64,000 nucleotides of DNA from Talinum fruticosum. Its lineage: Eukaryota > Streptophyta > Magnoliopsida > Caryophyllales > Talinaceae. Position 1 is the first letter of the stretch. Every line of letters begins with the position of its first letter. The position numbers and the translations under genes are program-made. The stretch covers positions 6,843,501 to 6,907,500 of the forward strand of contig JAITYX010000030.1 of assembly GCA_021018815.1 (NCBI GenBank). The letters are read 5' to 3'. Below are positions 47,558 through 60,000 of the stretch, in pieces. Below the pieces are notes generated by a model, which did no database searches, had not been told where the DNA came from, and saw only the letters and a list, made by a program, of their open reading frames with translations.

Positions 47558-49926
47558 TGGTATCGGCCTCTCCACCTTCCGACGTCCTGTCCCTGCTCAC
47601 GGCAGCCCATCCCTTCCCGGCCTCACCTCTCTTTATTCTTCATCCATGGCTCCTCCTACTTTTCATCCTACTTTTCTTGTAAATAACATCGGAAAATTCA
47701 TCCCGATTACTCTTGAAATTGAAAAACTGCAATACTCTTTTTGGGCCGAATTATTTAAGATTCACTGTCGAGTCTACCAAGTTCTTGATCATATCCCCCT
47801 CCACCTTCAATATCGATCCCACACCTTCTTCACCGGACTCGACACTGCCGATATCGATGTCGTTGATCCAAATGTATGATCTTGTCTTGATGCCATAGCT
47901 CTTCAATGGATTTACGACACTATATCTCACGATCTTCTCACCATAATTATTGAACCCAATGTTACCGCTCAAAACGCCCGGGAACATTTAGCCAATATCT
48001 TCCAAGACAACAAGTCTTCCCGAGCCCTACACTTGGAAAATCATTTTGTCAAGTTCGCCTTGACAATTTTTCCAAAGTATCTCGCCTCTTGCTAGGAGCT
48101 GAAAATGATTGCGGATCAACTTTCCAATGTTGATGTCCCGGTCTCTCAACAACGGCTCATTTTACAAGCGATTGCGAATTTGAATGAATATTATGACAGT
48201 ATTGCTACTCTTCTCTAACATACTACTCCTCTTCCCACCTTCTATGAAGCCCGATCTCCGCTTATTCTTGAAGAAACCCTTAACGCTAAACAGCTCGCTG
48301 CCACCAACTCCTCAAATACCGCCCTCCTCACCACCTGTACTTGCCACCGTGCCTCCATCTTCTCCTCCAGATTCTGTTTCGTCATCACTAATCGGAGCTC
48401 TCCGACCAATACACATCACTGCAGTAATTACCGTGGTCATGGCCGTGGACAAGGACGCGGCAATCACCGGCAGCAGCACCAGTAGTAACCTCGGGCGTCT
48501 TCTCGGCCCGGGGATGGGTACCGCAAGCCCAATGGTTTGTTCCTTCATTGTGGGCCGCTTGGGTTCGGTGGGTTGTGCCTCCTTGCCCATACCCAACTGC
48601 ACTCGCTCCTCGGCTCTGTCTCCAACCAGCACGGGATATTGGGCCGCCAACCACAAGCCTATGTTGCTCAAACTCCTACCGACATCGAAGTCGCCTTTCA
48701 CACCATGATTCTTCGCTGTCCAGGATGCAAATTGGTACATGGACACCAGTGCCACTTCACATATGACGGCCTCCCAAGGTACTTTCTCATCTTATTTTAA
48801 TACGAGCAAAAATCATAACATTATTGTTGGTAATGGTATTGAAATTCCTGTTCATGGTCTAGGTCAAGTATACCTTCATTCCCCACATCGTCCCCTAGCT
48901 TTACACAATGTCCTTTATGCCCCTAACCTCATCACAAATTTGATCTCCGTGCGTCATTTTACTACTAACAATAAAGTGTCCGTTGAATTTGATCCGTTTG
49001 GTTTTTCTGTAAAGGACCTTCCGACGGGGACAATTCTTATGAGATGTGATAGCACCGGGGACGTATATTCTATTCAACCCACTTCTCGACCCTCTCTTCC
49101 CGTTCATTGTCCTTTGCAGCTCTTTCTCCTAATATCTAGCATAGTTGTTTAGGTCATCCGAGAGCACATATGTTAAACTCCCTTAGGAATAATAATTTTA
49201 TAGATTGCAAGCATTTTTCCTCTTTCACAGTTTGTTAATCATATATTTTTGGTAAACAAATAAAGTTGCCATTTTCCCCCTCTTTCAATTATACTTCATG
49301 CCATTTGATATTATTCATAGTGACTCGTGGACATCCAAATTTTAAGTTCTTCCGGTCACAAATATTATCTGTTATTATTGGATGATTATACGAATTTTCT
49401 TTGGACTTTTCCTATTGGCCACAAATCCGATGTTTACTCTATCTTTCAGAATTTTAGTTCTTTTATCTCTACTCAATTCCATGCCCAAATCAAAAGTTTT
49501 TAATGTGATAATGGACGTGAATTTGATAATAGCTCATTCAAATCATTTTGTAACACTAATGGCATGATTTTTCGTTTTTCTTGCCCTCATACTTCCAAAC
49601 AAAATGGCAAAGCCGAGCGAACGATTCGCACTATAAATAATATGGTTCGAAGTCTTCTCGCTCATGCTTCTCTTCCTCCCTCATTTTGGCATCGTGCTCT
49701 TCAAATGGCCACTTACCTTCTCAATATTCTTCCTCATAAACTTCTAAATCACTTATCTCCCACTAAACTTCTCTACCATCGTGATCTGTTTTATGCTCAC
49801 CTTCGTGCTTTTGGTTGTTTATGCTACCCTCTATTTGCCTCTACTTCCATTCACAAATTGCAACCCGGATCTACTCCTTGTATTTTCTTGGGTTATCCAC
49901 AATGTCATTTTAGTCGCAGTTGCTAG
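47558..49926 (+). pseudogene. Copia fragment: gag, protease and integrase only
   Basis: After the primer-site-like sequence, gag reads NNIGKFIPITLEIEKLQYSF and then WAELFKIHCRVYQVLDHI. Further along come LENHFVKF and QQRLILQAIANLNEYYDSI. The protease motif DTSATSHMT is at about 48742, followed by NVLYAPNLITNLISVRHF and VEFDPFGFSVKDL. The integrase has CDNGREFDN (about 49504) and KQNGKAERTIRTINNMVRS (about 49600), then FLGYPQ at about 49890. The sequence then leaves the family and no RT or RNase H follows, so the element is cut off at about 49900. Several frame changes and stops are present. The lineage resembles Ale-type copia, with low certainty. Confidence 0.85.
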
Positions 49927-50128
49927 TTAAATAATAAGGAAATAGAAAGGTGAAAAACTATGACTGGGTTTTTGTTGATATAATTGGGGCAAGGGAATGA
50001 ACACACACGCGAGAGAGAGAGACGAATTAAAAATTAAATTCCAAGGTTGTTGTTGTTTTTATTTCTTAACATTTTAAATAAAAATATCAAAAATAAATAA
50101 AAATACCATAAAATCAGCTACTTATTTG
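49927..50128. other. Short AT-rich spacer
   Basis: Contains a GAGAGAGAGA stretch near 50012. No gene. Confidence 0.5.
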
Positions 50129-50310
50129 TAGGGATGGCAATGTGATGGATTCGTGTCGGATCTATGTACCTCCGAATCTCATCCGATTGATAATTGGATC
50201 TAAAAATCTAATTCGACGGAGGTAGAACTCCAATCATGAATCGGGTCGGATTAAACCCGAATCCTATCCTATTAAATCCGATTCAAATTTTTATCCATGT
50301 TTGCAATTGC
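50129..50310. mobile_element. 5' terminus of a hAT-like element related to the 24-26 kb copy
   Basis: It begins TAGGGATGGCAATG and is collinear with 24192-24350: TATGTACCTCCGAATC…ATCCGATTGATAATTGGATC…AAAATC. This shows the same family. The matching 3' end is probably at 55622. Confidence 0.6.
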
Positions 50311-50481
50311 CCCTACCCCCACAAGCAAAACTTGCACTTCTTGGACATTTTTGCATAATCTAAGCATACGAAAACAAAATTAAAAAAAAAAAAAAAGAAA
50401 ACTTAGTTGGGAGATCATATCTACAAATTGAAACCAAAAAATTAGGTCAGAAGGATGAGGACTAAGAGAAGGAGCACTAGT

Positions 50482-53300
50482 TGTAGAAGCCACGACCGGT
50501 TCCCGTAGGAAAACGGATCGAGTTACCGCACGAATGTCGGCATCACGTGATGTATGCTTATCAAGCGAACGATAAGGCTTTTGAAAGAGATTTTTAACAA
50601 GGAATTGATTGGAGATTTTTAGTAAATCATTTTATTTTATTTTTGAAAGCGGTTTTAGAAATCTTGAGATGTTATTTCTTAAGCAAAAATAATTAGAAAA
50701 AAATAAGAGAGTCGATGTGCCTCAAAACTGCCGGGTTAGGCGGTGAAACTTGCGTGGGCTAGGAGCTAATCACGGTTACCAACCGGCGCCAATTGTCATC
50801 TACTTCGTCCAGTAGCCGACATTGATTATCTGGTTGAGACTAATGAATCTATCTCTGTCGGATAGCTTAAGCTGCCAAATTAACCAATTTCGTGTATTTT
50901 TTTGCTTTAAAAAATAAAAAGCCAAAAAGGATTCCCAGTCGGCATTTGGGAAAAAAAAAACAAACTAAAATACAATAAGCACTTTTCTAAATTTGGTACA
51001 AAAACTCAAAATCGGAAAAGATTTTTTTAAAAAGTATTCTATTGTCTTAAACCAATGGTCGATATTCGGGGCGAAGGTACGAAACAAAGAGGGATGCTCT
51101 TCACTCTACCTTAAAAAAGATGGCCTCTACTAATTGAAAAAGTAAGTTTAAATCGCGTTAAATCAAACATGCAACCGACAAACAAATTACTCGAACTAAA
51201 GTACTCAAACATGCTTTGAAAGCAACAAATAAAAGCAATACATAAAGTAATAAATAAAGCGATAAAAGAAAGCGGAAAATAAATAAAAGTTACATCAGGC
51301 GGGCAAAAAGTAAATCGATTACATCTTGAATCCAAAATACAAAAAGCAATAAAAGAACCGAAATTAAATAAAGTGAAAAACAAACTTCGAATGGTGGAAT
51401 GACTCCCTCGGATAGACCCACCTGCTAGATTTGAATCACGGTATAACTACAGACAAACTATTGGTAGTGTGGCAACAAACAAAAGAGTCAAAAGGATGCC
51501 CTTTTGTGAGTGGTTTATAAATGGGTGCTCGAGTGGAGTAAATGAGAAATAGAGATAAGAGAGTTTAGGAAACAAGTGAGGAAGAGAAATTTTCGGTTTA
51601 AGGGAGGTTTCCTACTAAAAATGATACAACCGAATACAGGTGACTGTGGAAAAATACCTCCATTATAGAAAAAATTAGGTCAAAATGAAACCCTAAAAGC
51701 ATTCTAGCTATGGGGTTCATCCCGAAATAGGTCCGAAAATACCAGAATTAGATAATGTAGAAAACCGGATATTCACCTAGCCCGAAACCACGCCGCTTCC
51801 ATTTCTTGAAAAGTTTTGTGGGCTAATACGTCGTACGGACATTTAGGATGCATGTCGTGTTTGATCGCTGAATAATAGTGAAACGCCGCATTTTACGCAG
51901 TGTATCCTAACTAGTGGCGGTTCGGATCCTGGTTGGGAATTCGAACGTGGTTTGACTTGGCCAAAAGAAATGGGTTGTGGAATACCCCAAGCGAAAATAG
52001 GTTGTTTTTGTGGTATTAGCGGGTTTTTTATGTTTTCGTGTGTAGGAACCACGACTCGTCCTCCCCGTAGGGACACGGCAGACCGCGTTTCCCCATGAAG
52101 CATCGGCGCTCTCTTTTGTCAAGATTCTTTTTTATTTTTGAAAGTTGATTTTTATTTTGAAAGAAGGGTGCATCTCCTATTTAGAGTTACGACTTTTCAA
52201 AGTAGTTTTGAGGTGAATGTGTGATTGGAAATTTTTATTAATCATCGTATATTCAAAATTAATTTTAGAGAAGTCACGAGATACTTGTTTCAAAAAGTAC
52301 TTGAAATAGAAAAACAAAGAGTACATCTTGCCGCAAAACTTTTGGACCAAACAACAAAGTTTTCTTAGGCAAGGAGTTGAGCATAGTTTCTAGTTGTTGC
52401 TTGGCTGATGCCAACATTGACTTGAAGCGGCGCCGGCTATATGGCCGAGACCGAGACTTAGAAAATGTTTTAAAAGAGACTCCATCGGTCTTAAACTTAA
52501 CATGCATTGAAAGAAATTAAATAAAGCATTAAATAAAGCAATACATAAAGTAATAAATAATGTGATAAAAGAAAGCGTAAAACAAATAAAAGTTACATCC
52601 GAGGAGGAGGAAAGTAAAATGATTATATATTGAATCCACAATAAAGAAAACAATAAAAGAACTGAAATTGAATAAAGTGAAAAACAAACTTCGATTGTGG
52701 AATAGCGCCCTCGGGTAAACCTACTTGCTATTAGTACATCTTTGACAGAGTGACATGAGGGCGACGATAAGCAAAATAGTCAAGAAAAGGCCTTTTCGTG
52801 AGTGGGTACTTGTGTAGAATAAATGAGAGATCGAGAGAAGAGAGTGTAGGAGTAATGAGGAAGAGAAAGTTTCAGCTTAAGGAGATATTCCAGCTGAAAA
52901 TGGTGCAGCCAAATGGGAGGGGAGGGCCCCTATTTATAAAAAAATTATGTCAAAATGAAACCCTCAAAGCATTCCAGCCGTCGGGTTCAACTTGAACAGG
53001 GACTGAAAATACCAAAATTAGATAATGTAGAAAAATGGATATTCGCCCGGCCCAAAACGATATCGCTTCCATTTCTTGAAAAATGGCACTCGACTAAAAT
53101 GTCGTCGCACATATGTTTGAGATGCGTTTGTCTCGCTCAAGAATGGTGAAATGTTGCCTTTTACGCACGTATATCCTAACTAGCACCTGTTCGGATCCTG
53201 GTTGGGAGTCCGAACTCGGCTTGTTTCCGTCGAAATAAACGAGGTTGTGGGCCGACCCAAGCAAAAATAAGCTGCTTTTGTGGTGCTAATACGTTTTTGT
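50482..53300. repeat. Head-to-tail duplication of an unclassified 1.3-1.6 kb repeat
   Basis: Unit A (50482 to about 52040) and unit B (52041 to about 53300) are collinear: GTAG(A/G)A(G/A)CCACGAC, GATTGGA(G/A)ATTTTTA, AAAATAAATAAAAGTTACATC, GAAAAACAAACTTCGA, AATTAGATAATGTAGAAAA, CGCTTCCATTTCTTGAAAA, ATCCTAACTAG and GTTCGGATCCTGGTTGGGA. Unit A has about 340 extra bases (50740-51070), including ACCGGCGCCAATTG, whose reverse complement (TTGGCGCCGGT) resembles a gypsy primer site. Open frames here (for example 51843-52122) lack known motifs. It may derive from a gypsy LTR, but I cannot place it. Confidence 0.7.
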
Positions 53301-53676
53301 GGTTTATCGGCTTTCGTCACACCTTTTTTTCATTCCAATCATTATCCAAGTTCACAAATGGGACTGAGATTTCATCACCCTACCAATAAAAATAAATACA
53401 TAAATAAATATAAAAGGGTTGATATTTTTCGGTGCCTAAACTAGCGAAGGCGGAGGCGCACCGGTGGAGACAATAGTGCACATACGGCTTAGAACAAGAA
53501 TGAGAGAGACATAGTGAGAGAGTGGCCATCTTTGAGCACCAATGTCGAAGATTTTCTAACAAAAGTAAGTGCGAGGGACAGAGAAGAGAGTGAAAGTAAG
53601 GAAGAGTTTGAGAGAGGTGAGGAAGAAGGAGTTGGTCAATATATGTATGTGTGAGAGAGAGGGAGTCCAAGAACGA

Positions 53677-53679
<3 letters not shown>

Positions 53680-53725
<46 letters not shown>
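53680..53725. repeat. (GA)n microsatellite
   Basis: Uninterrupted GA run, flanked by a purine-rich region (53560-53780) that generates spurious open frames on both strands. Confidence 0.95.
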
Positions 53726-53727
<2 letters not shown>

Positions 53728-53954
53728 CTGGGAGAGCAAGAAACACAGAGAGAGATAGCGAGGGTGTGTGAGATTCTATAAAAAACTATTTTAGGGGTGA
53801 AAAGTCTGCTGGTAGGGGTATGGGGATTAGGTTAACAGTAAGTGCTTAGATATATTTAAATTTTAAAGTTAAATTATTAATTTTTTAAAAAAATTAATAA
53901 TTTAATCGGATTCGGATGTTTATCGGATCGGATATTCTAAAAGTTCGGTTAGAG

Positions 53955-55485
53955 AGTATAAGTCACCTTAGAGGGGAAAGGGGATGAATAAGGTGATGAA
54001 AGGAAAATGCAAAAATTTGAAATTCTTTGAGAAGAGATTAAACTCAAAATGTAAAACCGAGTCTAGATTAACTAGACAGAGTTAGACTTAAATTTACGTG
54101 GAAGCCCTCTTGGGACAGAAAACCATGGACAGTGCTAATCCAAGAACTAACTTAAATTCACTATTTAAATCCGCAATACAATGAATTGACTACCCGAATT
54201 GTCTGCCTTAGACAATTCTAATACAAATTTTCCCATGCACAAAAGTTACCCTATCTGTCCTAATACTTCCAAACCGAGCTATCCTTTATAGTTTGGGACA
54301 ATTGAGTTGAGTTTAACCCTTACAACTCTGTCAAGGGATAAACTAAAAAAGTGTTTGAGAAAAGAGTAAAGATTACAAGACTTTTCTTTACAAGATCTTA
54401 CAACTCAAAAAGTTGTGATTGAATAAACAAGAGTTGTATGCTACAAGAAAGAATATGAGTGTTGAGTTCTTAGTTCTAGGAATCTTGTAAGTCTTGAATC
54501 AAGGCTTCTATTTATAAGCAGCAAGGTAGAACGCTGTTGTGCCTTTGGTTGGAGTTTTTAAGTGAGCTAGTCGTTACAACGGATAGTCCGAGTCCTCGAA
54601 AAAGAATCGTTGAAGATGTATTCGTTAAGCATAGGTTGTAGCCTCCAAAAGTAGTCCTACCAACTTGTTCTATCTAAGAAACAAGGTACAAACAACCGTT
54701 ACACTCAAAACCTGGAAATTACCACAAATGGAATCAAGCGGTTCGACATAGTTGTCCGAGTTTGCCCAAAAACCGACTTTACTATCCGATGGCTTTAAAT
54801 GGTAATGAAGCCGTTGCTTTTGCTTTAAGCTGAGATTATTTAGTTTTAATAAACCTACAAAACACAAATTACAAATGGTATTCAAAATATAAAAATACTT
54901 TAGTCCAAGGTTAGACAAGGATTAGTCTAAATAAATTATTTTACAACTAAAATTCCTGAATCTGTTCAAATGAAACTTTTCAAGAATATTCAACATATTA
55001 AAATTCCATATATGTCTAAACTCAAAGAATAAATAAGATAGAACTAGGTTCAAAGAGTTAATTAGATATATTTTAGTGTTTGCCAACATAATTAATTTCA
55101 GCTTAATAAATTTGACTAATTTAGAATTAACAACAAGTAATTCTATTTTAAAATATTAAGTAAGCCGGTTAAAAAGGAAAGTTAAGGTTGTGAAATTATT
55201 TAGGAAAACTTTTAGTCCGACCCATACCGAGTGGGTCATTTTCCAAAACCGAGTCCTCGATCAATGCTCAATTTCTTTGATCGAGTCGGTTTCTACTCGA
55301 TGAGTAGAACCGAGTTCTTAGACTTTAACGAGATATGCAACAAAACTCAAAGTTTTAGGTTAGTCATTAATATCAAGAATCCAAATTATGATTTAATGTT
55401 CCTAAGTTTTGGATGAATGACTTGAAATCAAAATCATATAAAGGGTTAGTTTATACCTAAGTTTTCATATTCCAATCCAAATATG
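53955..55485. repeat. Non-coding repeat interrupting a hAT-like 3' end
   Basis: It starts near AAGTCACCTTAGAGGGG…GATGAATAAGG, a phrase I recall from widespread non-coding plant repeats, and includes TTTACGTGGAAGCCC. No protein is recognisable. Both limits are set by where the flanking ATCGGAT-type subterminal sequence stops and resumes. Confidence 0.35.
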
Positions 55486-55622
55486 ATCAGGGTCAAACTA
55501 GGATTTAGATTAATTTTTATCGGATTTAGATCAAATTCCTTTTTTTTTCCCAAATTCAAATCATATCATTGCGTGTCAAATCAGATTAGTTTTGTCTTGA
55601 ACTCAAACTTAATTCTCATTAC
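55486..55622. mobile_element. 3' terminus of the hAT-like element
   Basis: This segment aligns with 25985-26095: CAAATTCAAATC, GTCAAATCAGATTAG, then CTTGAACTCAAACTTAA and a decayed end CTCATTACCA. The flanking 8 bp (GTTGAAAA) do not match those of the presumed left end (CTTATTTG), so the pairing is uncertain. Confidence 0.45.
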
Positions 55623-57023
55623 CAGTTGAAAAGTCATAAACGGATGTACTTAAATATATAAATCAAGTTTAATGATATTTTAAGGTAGCGAAATAAATTT
55701 GTGGTATTTTTAAATAAATTATAGAGTTCAAGGACACCTTTGACTAAAATCTTATAGATTGAGGCAAGAGTTACACATCTACTCATTAGGGTGAGTTTAT
55801 TTGATTATAGTTAGTTCAAGGGTCATTTGATACAAGTTTACTTAGGTATGGAATGGTAACATATATGCAATAGGTTCTAGTATAAAAATTAATAATATTG
55901 GTGAATAATCACTCTAACAATAACATATTGTATTTAGGATTTGAAGAGCATGCAATTGGAAAGAGTGCTCATATCAAAATGTCCTTAAAGTATGTAAAAT
56001 ATTTGCTTTTGTTATTAAACTAATTTTTTATTCGAATTTACCATTAATCGTTTGAAAACATTCAAAAATGATCTTGGGGCCCAAAACTTACCGGTTATAG
56101 TTGGTTTCTCGCCTTTTTCATTGTTGGTATAGGTCCTAGAGGCGAAACTGGCTACAGTCAGTGAGTTGTGGGCCTCAATGAAAAATTTAAATGTTTTCAA
56201 ATTATTAATGATAGGTTTGAACAAAAAGTTAGTTCAGTGATAAAAGTGAATATTTTATAAACTTTAGGACAGTTTGATATGAGAACTCCAATTGAAAATC
56301 ATCCATTGAAAAAGTTGTTGTGTGATCTTGAAATCCTTTGTTGTTATGCCATTTACTAAATTTTGATAGCATTGTTATATTTAGTATCTTTTCAAAGAAA
56401 TAATTTTATAGATTTAAAAAAAAATTCATACTTGAATGCGTGTTACTTTTATATTTTAATATGATCTAGCATAAAAAAAAATTAAATTTTATATCTATTA
56501 TATGACAATGTTTTAATAAAAAATCCTCTTTCTATATTTTAGAAAAATAAGACACAACGATGAACAATGTTACAACTGAAATTGAAGGTTGTTTGCATTG
56601 TAGCAATCTTATAAATAGACTAGATTATAATTATAAGCTAATTTTACAATTTACAGGAACCATTCCTTGCGGATTTTAATTTTTTTGGGTTTTTTCCCAA
56701 ACAAGCTAAAAAGAATTAAACTTCAAAAATTCTAAAAGAGAACATTATGAGAAATGACAACTATAACTACTCCTAATAAAATTTACTATGCTTCTTTCAA
56801 AATCTATTGATGAGTACAGCTTGCTGTACAGTTTCTGCGTCTCATCTAATCCTTATTTGTATTTTCTGTGCTTGCCATCTTGTCTTTGTCATCTCTTTCC
56901 ATTGCCTTCAGGCCCAAAAATAAAAATATATTCCATGCCTCTCCTTGCTCATTTCATTGAACATTTTGCAGAACTCATGTAATCCCTTTCCTTCTTGGCA
57001 TATATGGTTGTCTTGTTCATCAT

Positions 57024-57026
<3 letters not shown>
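55623..57026. other. Intergenic stretch downstream of the P450 gene
   Basis: No gene was recognised. The 64-residue frame at 56788-56982 lacks known motifs. The last part is likely 3' flank of the minus-strand P450 gene. Confidence 0.5.

Positions 57027-57072
<46 letters not shown>
57027..57072. repeat. (AT)n microsatellite just after the P450 stop codon
   Basis: A 46-bp AT run begins 14 bases beyond the stop codon of the minus-strand CYP707A gene and so probably lies in its 3' UTR. Confidence 0.93.
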
Positions 57073-57079
<7 letters not shown>

Positions 57080-57086
57080 AACTAGC

Positions 57087-60000
57087 TTAAATAAATATGT
57101 CATTCTTGACTTTTTTGTGGCATAACTTAATGGGAAGGCCATTTTGTGGAAGGGCAAATGGGCCATACTGGATTTCATTTTGTGGGCCAATTATAGACCA
57201 CCTGCCAAAAAAATAAAAAATAAAAGAAGCCCATGATCAGTAAAAATGTCAAAAACATAAAAAGTGCTAACAAACATGAAAAGACACTATTTTAGCAACT
57301 AATTTGCACCCAAATGTCAATTGCTGAAACAAAGAGGCTAAGTTTGGGAGATCATTCCAAGTGAAGCAAAGAGTTTTTTTTGGGTTTTTCTTTCACCAAC
57401 CTGTACTTGGTGGTTAGGTGATGTAATAGAACAAGAATCTCCAGCTTTGCCAGTTCATTGCCAGGACATGCATGGATCCCACTGCCAAATGGCAAGAATG
57501 TATTGGCTTTTGGTGCAACCTGTTCCCATAAATAGAGAAAAATTACATACATAATACATCCATCAATCATGTTTAGTTTGTAATTGCATGGTCTCCAATC
57601 CATATGACTTGTTTGTGGTAAATTCAATCTATTTTCATAACACATGTATTATGTGTTTATGATGTACCTATCACTTAACATCTATTTCAGTGACTCACCC
57701 TTTATCAGTTTCGCTCCGAGTTTGATTTGGAGGAATCTATATACACGTTTAGCTGCTTGTCTTTTTTCCATATATAGGGATATATATCAATTGTATGTTA
57801 ACAAAAGATGCATTAACTAACAAATTCTAATAGTTATTGATAGTGTACTTATGAATATTCAACTCTATAGAGCTGAAAATTTTGAATTCTTGCCACTGTT
57901 TGTGAAAAATGGATAGACTACTACAAAGAACGACTATTTACATTGAATTTATATTGAGTCATTTATGGTGACATATAAGGTTGATAATATATTCATTGAT
58001 ATGATTTTAATGACCCCGATTCAAATTTTGTTTTCCTCTAAACTTGGTTGTCATTTGAAGCTTATTCCTCTCTTTATTGGGTACATCATTTACCAATCTC
58101 CCCATTGTTGTTTTATCTGCTACAGGGTGCTAATTATTTAGGACAAAGGATGTATAGAGTAGGAAGAATATTTGAAGATTTACCTCAAATCTAGAAGGGT
58201 CAAACTTCTCAGGCTCAGGGAAGTTATCAGGGCTGTGGTGAATATTCCTGAACAATGGTAACACCTTCCAGCCCTTTGGGATCAGATACCCTGAGACCAG
58301 AAACAAAAGAGTTTGACCCACATGTCTTTCAGAGAGAGAAAAAAAAAGTTGAAAGGGAAATAAATACCTTCATACTCAACATCTTCTACAGCTTCTCTGA
58401 AGGTAAATGACAAAATGGAAGCTACCCTTAGAGTCTCTAGGATAACCCTTGTTGTATAGGGCATCTTCTTGGTATCTGCCCAAGTTAGAGCCCTCTCTTC
58501 CCCACACTCCTCTTTCCCTTTGATTATTGCCTCTTGCTCTTCCTGAAAACGTGATCACCAAGAAAACTTAGTGCCAGTGCTTAATAATTGTCTTGAGTAA
58601 CACATTAGCATGCTCCTAAATCATTTATCGACCTTGTAGTTTTTTATAGTCGATAATTTAACTGTAAAATATGATTGGTTTGGAAACATACTTGGCGTAC
58701 ATATATGTGACATATGATAGAGAGACATCGATATATCGTTTGATATGATTAGATATATAGTAAACCTTTTTTAATTTAAGGGTCCAACAAAATCAGTTTC
58801 TCTGCCATTCAAGTGTAAAATTGTAATATCTTATTAGGTGGGGCTCAATGAGATAGAATTTGGATTTGAGTCAAGTTGTGTACATGATGTGTACTGATGT
58901 ATGATATTTCAAGTAAAAAGATATATCTTAGGATACTCTTAATCCGTTTATATGTATCCTTTTCGTATGGGTAGCCTCGGTTGTATTCACTATGAAACAT
59001 GATTGAGTTGTGAGCACTACGATATATGCTGATGAGATATTCTGGCAGCTCGACAGAGAGAGAGAGAGAGAGGTGATACCTTGACGGCTTGCAGGACAGA
59101 GGGGTTCTCAGCCAAGTACTTGACAATCCAAGTGAGAACACTAGCAGTGGTATCTCTAGCAGCAAAGATTACTCCAATGATGTTGTCAGCAATCTGTTGG
59201 TCAGTGAGGGATTCTTTGTCACCCATGAAGGAGGCTAGCAAGTCTTGGTGGTCCTTGTTACCATTCTCTCTCCTAGCTGAGATTATTTGGGCCAGGATTT
59301 GGGCCAGCTCCTTCCTTGCCTTCATTGATTTATTGAAAAGTGTTCCAGGCAAATTGATGGGCATTGAGTTGTACCCCTTCTCCAGTATGTAGTAGCACCT
59401 CTTCAGATCCCCTCTGTATTTCACTTCATCTCTCCCCAATATTGACAACAGTGCCACATTGAATGTGTACTGCCAAACAAAACCCACTTCTCAGTTTCTC
59501 TAAATTTTCGTCAACAATCCTTAAAAACTCTCAAGAACTCTGTTTTCCCCTGTTTAATAACTGAGAAAAAGAGAGGAAAGAGGGCTTACTGTTTTCATCT
59601 CTTGGAAGGTGTTAATCAAGCCTCCTTCCCAAGATTTGAGAGATTGTGAAGCAATTGAATCGATGTCGGAAACAAAGTTTCTGATCGAATCCGGCATGAA
59701 AGCTCTGAGAACGAGTCTTCTGAGCTTGGCATGGTACTTCCCTTGGTGGAAAAAGATGGCTTCTTTCCCCAACATCCTCTCTTTGCTTGCTGGGAATGTT
59801 GGTTTGAAGAGGTTTGCTCTCGTAGAAAGAACAAATTTAGCTGCCTCTGGGCTTGAAATCATTACACAAGGGCATCCCAGTATGTGGGTCTTGAAAACTG
59901 AACCGTACCTGTTTTTTACAAACGAGAAAACCATTTAACCACCACCCTACAAAAGTCTGGCAAAAACCCAAACTACCTATGCCCATAGAAGCGGGACTGG

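Noticed and set aside
48184..48800. Several overlapping open frames on both strands (up to 174 aa)
   Set aside because: They overlap the frame-shifted gag/protease junction of a copia fragment, and the copia reading explains the sequence.
53380..53781. Open frames of 119 aa (minus) and 70 aa (plus)
   Set aside because: Leu/Ser and Arg/Glu runs are produced by the (GA)n microsatellite.
58845..59165. 106-aa minus-strand frame and the plus-strand frames at 59081-59392 and 59609-59938
   Set aside because: They lie over introns or antisense to exons 2 and 3 of the P450 gene.
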